DNA of 27,947 bases from the NCBI GenBank assembly GCA_900555335.1, contig USKU01000006.1:1-27947 (forward strand), read 5' to 3'. How positions within the stretch are numbered: the first letter of the stretch is position 1; every line of letters starts with the position of its first letter. This document shows, one piece after another, positions 24,552 through 27,947 of this stretch. Under the pieces are notes generated by a model. That model did no database searches, was not told the origin of the DNA, and saw only the letters and a program-made list of their open reading frames with translations. Source of the stretch: an uncultured Atopobium sp. (lineage in GTDB: Bacteria > Actinomycetota > Coriobacteriia > Coriobacteriales > Atopobiaceae). A program made the translations under genes and the position numbers.

Positions 24552-25103
24552 TTAGTTGATTGCATCTCCGTCAGCTGCATTTGCATCAGCTGCATTTGCG
24601 TCAGCTGCATCTGTAACAGCGGCATCGGTCTTCTCGACAGCAGCTTTCTGAGCAGCTGCATCCTCTGCAAATGGATCAGCAGTGACGTCCTCAATAACCT
24701 TCTGCTGAGCCCAGCTTAAGCCATAGAACAAGCCAAAGAGCACCCAGAACCATGGCGCATAGAGCATGACAACCATCAAGAGGGCAAAAAGTCCTCGGAG
24801 AAGAGTCCAAGGGAGCACCACAATCAGGAAGAAAAAGAATGGCAGTACAAAGAGGATTGCTGCAAGCGTGCGCAGTACAACTGCCACTGTCTTAGTCAAC
24901 GAGAAACCCGTATTGCGTGCAATAAGCAGACCTACCAGACCAGCAATACCAAAATACAGCATGATTGGCGCAACAAAATAGGAATAGAACAGCGGTGTAG
25001 AAGGGTCTTGAGGCAGCGTTTGCCTAAGAACCATCAAAACAATTCCCAAAACCGTTAAAACGCCAAGAAATGATGCGTTTCCAATAAAAGTCTTTTTCGT
25101 CAT
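24552..25103 (-). CDS. Four-helix membrane protein of unknown function upstream of the ABC transporter
   Basis: Not assigned to a named family. It has 183 residues, with membrane segments at about 10-27, 40-62, 75-98 and 100-128, the third rich in phenylalanine (FVLPFFFFLIVVLPWTLLRG). A cytoplasmic or outer tail (about 135-183) is Ala/Asp/Asn-rich and ends in repeated ADANA units encoded by a DNA tandem repeat. AAGGAG lies six bases before the ATG at 25103, and TATACT about 30 nt upstream may be its -10 box. The gene ends 47 nt before the ABC transporter start in the same direction, so a shared transcript and an accessory role are plausible but unproven. Confidence 0.82.
   Translation of the reverse strand: MTKKTFIGNASFLGVLTVLGIVLMVLRQTLPQDPSTPLFYSYFVAPIMLYFGIAGLVGLLIARNTGFSLTKTVAVVLRTLAAILFVLPFFFFLIVVLPWTLLRGLFALLMVVMLYAPWFWVLFGLFYGLSWAQQKVIEDVTADPFAEDAAAQKAAVEKTDAAVTDAADANAADANAADGDAIN
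24571..24615 (-). repeat. Three 15-bp tandem repeats in the membrane protein's tail
   Basis: TCAGCTGCATTTGCA, TCAGCTGCATTTGCG and TCAGCTGCATCTGTA on the plus strand are consecutive, differing by one to three bases. They encode repeated Ala-Asp-Ala-Asn-Ala-type units. The in-frame unit length means copy number could vary without breaking the frame. Confidence 0.85.
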
Positions 25104-25247
25104 AGTTAACTCCTTTGAGAAGGGGTATTAAGTATAGTGTAACTAGTACCTTGTTCCCGACCTTGGCTGTTTCATACGCGAGATGTCGCTAAAACCGCTG
25201 CTCTCCATATGTCTCCGGGTCAAACGTTTTAATTAGAGGAGTTTTTC

Positions 25248-26693
25248 ATGACTGATGCAGAACTCAAAGCAAGCGCTGAGGCGTTTGTTAACGAGCACTG
25301 GGAAGAAATTATTGAGGATATCCGCTACCTTGTGCAGGTAGAGTCCGTTGAGGACCTGTCTCTTGCAGAGCCAGGTAAACCTTGGGGCCCAAAGTCTTAC
25401 GAGGCACTTCACCGCGGTCTTGAGATTGCAAAGCGTCTGGGCCTCGAGACTACGGACGTAGACGGCTACCTAGGCTTTGGTGACCTTCCTGGTGAGTCCG
25501 AGAAGTACCTTGCTACCATTGCCCACTCCGACATTGTTCCTCTGGGCAAGGGTTGGACGGTAGATCCGCTTGACGTTACCCGCCGCGAGGGCTTTATTCT
25601 GGGCCGTGGTGTCCTGGACGATAAGGGACCTCTGGCGCTCTCGCTCTGGGCAGCACACTACTTTGTTGAACAGGTCAAAAAGACTGGCAAGAAGCTCCCT
25701 TACACCCTGCGCGCCATTGTTGGTAACAACGAAGAAACTGGCATGGGCGATGTCCCTTATTACCTCTCCAAGTATCCAGAGCCAGCATTCTGCTTCACTC
25801 CAGACGCTGAGTTCCCACTTATTTGCGGCGAGAAGGGCGTGTACCACGCACAGTTCACTTCTCCAAAGATTGCTGGCGCATACAGCGAGAAGATCGTTGA
25901 GCTTGACGGCGGCACCGTACCTAACGCAATTCCAGGACTTGCAAGCGCACTTGTTCGCGCTGACGCTTCTACCTTGGCCGATACTGATTCGATCAAGGTT
26001 GAAGACGCAGGCGTTGAGGACGATGGCACTAAGCTTGCTCGCATTAACGCAACGGGTAAGGGTGGACACGCTTCCATTCCTGCAGGCACTGTCAACGCAA
26101 TTGGCTTGCTTGTAACCTACCTGCTTGATAACAACATCTGCGGTGAGACTGAGCGCGACTTCCTAACCTTCTCGCAGCAGCTTTGCTCAACCACCGATGG
26201 CACCGGCACGGGCATCCAGAGTGCTGACGACAAGTTTGGTCCTCTGACCTGCATCTCTGGTACCATCCGTACTAAGGGTGATGTGTACGTACAGACTGTT
26301 GACTCTCGCTATCCTACTTCTACTACTGGCGAGGCAATTACTGCTCGTATGACAGAACTGGGCGCTGAGCATGGTTGCTCCTTTGAGGTACTCTCCGACG
26401 CTGTTCCTTTCTACATTGACCCAAGCTCTCCTGAAATTACTACCCTTCTTGATACGTTCCATGAGTACACAGGAAGCAATGAGCAGGCGTTTGTTATCGG
26501 TGGCGGCACCTATGCACGTCACTTTAAGCGTGCCGTTGCCTTTGGTCCTTATGACAGCAAAGCTGCAAAAGACCTGCCTGAGTGGGTTGGCATGGAGCAC
26601 GGCCCTGACGAGGGAATCTCTGAGGAATGGCTCAAGCGTGCTCTTAAGATCTACATTGTCAGCATTGCTCGCCTAATGCAGCTTGATCTGTAA
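25248..26693 (+). CDS. M20 family dipeptidase (PepV/Sapep type)
   Basis: Metal-dependent cytosolic dipeptidase of 481 residues, a typical length for the Sapep/PepV group that releases amino acids from dipeptides. Metal ligands and catalytic residues are visible in the expected order: His93 and Asp95 in TIAHSDIVPLGKGW, Asp124/Asp125 in GRGVLDDKGPLAL, Glu162 and Glu163 in GNNEETGMGD, Asp186 in TPDAEFP, and His451 in GMEHGPDEGI. The lid domain (about 190-400) includes ATGKGGHASIPAGTVNAI, with the histidine that contacts substrate. GAGGAG lies six bases before the ATG. It stands alone on the plus strand. Codon use looks GC-richer than that of the flanking membrane protein genes, as expected of a well-expressed enzyme. 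Confidence 0.95.
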   Translation: MTDAELKASAEAFVNEHWEEIIEDIRYLVQVESVEDLSLAEPGKPWGPKSYEALHRGLEIAKRLGLETTDVDGYLGFGDLPGESEKYLATIAHSDIVPLGKGWTVDPLDVTRREGFILGRGVLDDKGPLALSLWAAHYFVEQVKKTGKKLPYTLRAIVGNNEETGMGDVPYYLSKYPEPAFCFTPDAEFPLICGEKGVYHAQFTSPKIAGAYSEKIVELDGGTVPNAIPGLASALVRADASTLADTDSIKVEDAGVEDDGTKLARINATGKGGHASIPAGTVNAIGLLVTYLLDNNICGETERDFLTFSQQLCSTTDGTGTGIQSADDKFGPLTCISGTIRTKGDVYVQTVDSRYPTSTTGEAITARMTELGAEHGCSFEVLSDAVPFYIDPSSPEITTLLDTFHEYTGSNEQAFVIGGGTYARHFKRAVAFGPYDSKAAKDLPEWVGMEHGPDEGISEEWLKRALKIYIVSIARLMQLDL

Positions 26694-26720
26694 ATTAATT
26701 AAACAGCAGAAACGCTAAAA

Positions 26721-26810
26721 CAAAGCCTCTGTATTCCATTTGATTTGACTGCCTCCTATTTCTCGTGTCCAAGAAATGGGAGGCAGTTCATTGGATACAG
26801 AGGCTTTTTG
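26721..26810. terminator. Long nested inverted repeat between convergent genes, probable bidirectional terminator
   Basis: Outer arms AAAGCCTCTGTAT(T)CCA / TGGATACAGAGGCTTT and inner arms ACTGCCTCCTATTTCT / AGAAATGGGAGGCAGT pair almost throughout, leaving a loop of about 8 nt and small bulges between the two stems. T-runs (TTTTTG on plus, TTTG on minus) follow both sides. It lies 28 nt after the dipeptidase stop and 25 nt after the minus-strand gene's stop. It is much longer than an ordinary terminator. Confidence 0.8.
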
Positions 26811-26835
26811 CAAGCAATTATTTACTACGCTGCAC

Positions 26836-27947
26836 CTAGGAAGTAAATTTCTTCCACAAGCGTAGACCATAGCTATTAGGAAGTCCTGCCTCAATACGAA
26901 CAGCCAAGTACCATCCCGTGGCGTTATAAACCAACTCAAAGATATCTTGGCTGGTTACAGCAGGAATACCCTGCGTTAATGCCGTAAAGATAATTCTTGC
27001 TACGTCAAATAGAACAATAATTCCTACAGCAAGAATATACGGTCTAATAAATCGGGCATCGTTTGAGCCCTTTAGAACTAAAAGACCTGCAATAAGAGAA
27101 AATGCCGCACCTAACGTCACCAAGAAAATAGTAAGGATTCCCTGTTGAGCTAAGAATTGATTAACGGTTGTCAAAGCAGGCAGATTTACAACCCTAGAAA
27201 AATCATGCAATCCAAGCAAAATTAGTACCAGAAAAAGAGCGATGCCACTAAACGCAATGGATACCAGCGCAAACAAGTGAAGAACTCGCTGGTGACGAGA
27301 GCGCCAATACGTAGTTCCCACAACGCCTTGGTCATGCTCTTTCTTAACTTTATCCGCAAGATTAGAGCAAATTACCACGTATACAATGGTGTTGAGCTGG
27401 ATGAACGGATCCAGGATAATCAAGTCTCCTCTACCCCAAGCCCACAAAATTCCTACCAGAATAATCAAGCCAATCAGATAGCAAAGAAATCTGTATGGTT
27501 CAACTTTTGATGAGTCTTTGGCTGCACGTAATCCAAGTACCGAGGTTACAACCTGCAGCACACCAATTAGCAATACAAACACGTAGCCTAGAAGCACGTT
27601 ATTACTGAACGTAAAATACACACCGCTGAACTCAAGCTGTTCCAAAGGAATGGCAGGCTGTAAGCCCATAACAGTTGCAAAAAGAGACGCCGATGTAGTC
27701 AAGACATCTGCTGCTCCCAAGATAATCAAAACAATTGAAACAATGCGCAAGATATGTTGAGCAGGAGTTCTAGGGACAGTGGCCTTAACTCGATCAGATG
27801 CAGGGCGGTTCAGTGGCTGATCCTCATCAACTACAAGGATTTTCTCGGCACGCTCTGCTACTTCAGAAACGTTTTCTGCCAGCTCAGATGATGCCTCGGT
27901 GACCTTTTTAGAAAGCTCGCCTACTTTTGAATTTTCAGCCAGCTTGG
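26836..27947 (-). CDS. Multi-spanning membrane protein of unknown function (5' end beyond window)
   Basis: The frame is open to the right edge, so the true start lies outside; an internal TTG at 27750 is not the start, because the coding frame upstream continues with ordinary protein sequence (KLAENSKVGELSKKVTEASS and onward). The visible 370 residues begin with a hydrophilic, helical Glu/Ser/Val-rich cytoplasmic part (about 1-65). About eight hydrophobic segments follow, arranged as two similar halves, each beginning with a segment near an RIV(S)/HLFALVSIAFSG pattern. The C-terminus is short and basic (LWKKFTS). I do not recognise a family. It converges with the dipeptidase gene. Confidence 0.8.
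   Translation of the reverse strand, partial: KLAENSKVGELSKKVTEASSELAENVSEVAERAEKILVVDEDQPLNRPASDRVKATVPRTPAQHILRIVSIVLIILGAADVLTTSASLFATVMGLQPAIPLEQLEFSGVYFTFSNNVLLGYVFVLLIGVLQVVTSVLGLRAAKDSSKVEPYRFLCYLIGLIILVGILWAWGRGDLIILDPFIQLNTIVYVVICSNLADKVKKEHDQGVVGTTYWRSRHQRVLHLFALVSIAFSGIALFLVLILLGLHDFSRVVNLPALTTVNQFLAQQGILTIFLVTLGAAFSLIAGLLVLKGSNDARFIRPYILAVGIIVLFDVARIIFTALTQGIPAVTSQDIFELVYNATGWYLAVRIEAGLPNSYGLRLWKKFTS

Overview
The window looks like a chromosomal segment of a monoderm, host-associated anaerobe. Gene content and protein style resemble the Coriobacteriia, most likely Atopobiaceae (Lancefieldella/Atopobium-like). Supporting features are two sortase-anchored surface proteins, an AmaP/DUF2273/Asp23 membrane-stress operon, a CwlO/PcsB-like wall hydrolase, an M16C protease and a Sapep-type dipeptidase. 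The taxonomy is inferred from protein character, not from a search. No phage, insertion sequence, CRISPR, rRNA or tRNA was seen. Most genes lie on the minus strand; only the wall hydrolase, the M16C protease and the dipeptidase are on the plus strand.

Layout. 1-728: a partial ABC permease (minus) behind a clear TPP riboswitch, with its own promoter and a hairpin that covers the ribosome binding site. 862-2565: a hexapeptide sugar O-acetyltransferase and an APH-fold kinase, separated by a terminator. 2591-5065: a large beta-helix surface adhesin with two Cna-B-like domains and a TPDTG anchor. 5156-6588: an Asp23/DUF2273/AmaP operon. 6712-8440: a PiT phosphate transporter with its DUF47/PhoU-like partner. 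8641-12567: a tightly packed pcrA-mscS-mtnN operon. 12760-14244: a second surface protein, with InlB-type repeats and an LPYTG anchor. 14468-15400: uppP. 15525-16767: a wall hydrolase gene with an unusual structured leader. 16842-17837: a DMT/EamA exporter. 17967-20987: an M16C metalloprotease. 21112-25103: a MacB/FtsX-type fused ABC transporter with a very large extracellular domain, preceded by a four-helix membrane protein. 25248-26693: an M20 dipeptidase. 26836-27947: a partial multi-spanning membrane protein.

How the genes fit together. Much of the segment concerns the cell envelope: lipid-carrier recycling (UppP), wall cleavage (CwlO-like), two covalently anchored surface proteins, envelope stress (AmaP/Asp23), osmotic release (MscS) and a large FtsX-type transporter. 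The rest is nutrient uptake (thiamine or its precursor, phosphate, peptides), methyl-cycle salvage (MTA/SAH nucleosidase) and DNA repair (PcrA). No sortase gene lies in the window.

Most unusual signals: (1) the wall hydrolase leader at 15587-15690, where one segment can pair either with an upstream hairpin arm or with the hydrolase ribosome binding site, and which also carries a 19-codon open frame with its own Shine-Dalgarno; (2) a 22-nt element matching at 17 positions just upstream of both the AmaP operon and pcrA; (3) a roughly 90-bp nested inverted repeat at 26721-26810; (4) a pentapeptide-like repeat in the extracellular part of the fused ABC transporter. None of these has been tested here by folding software or homology search.
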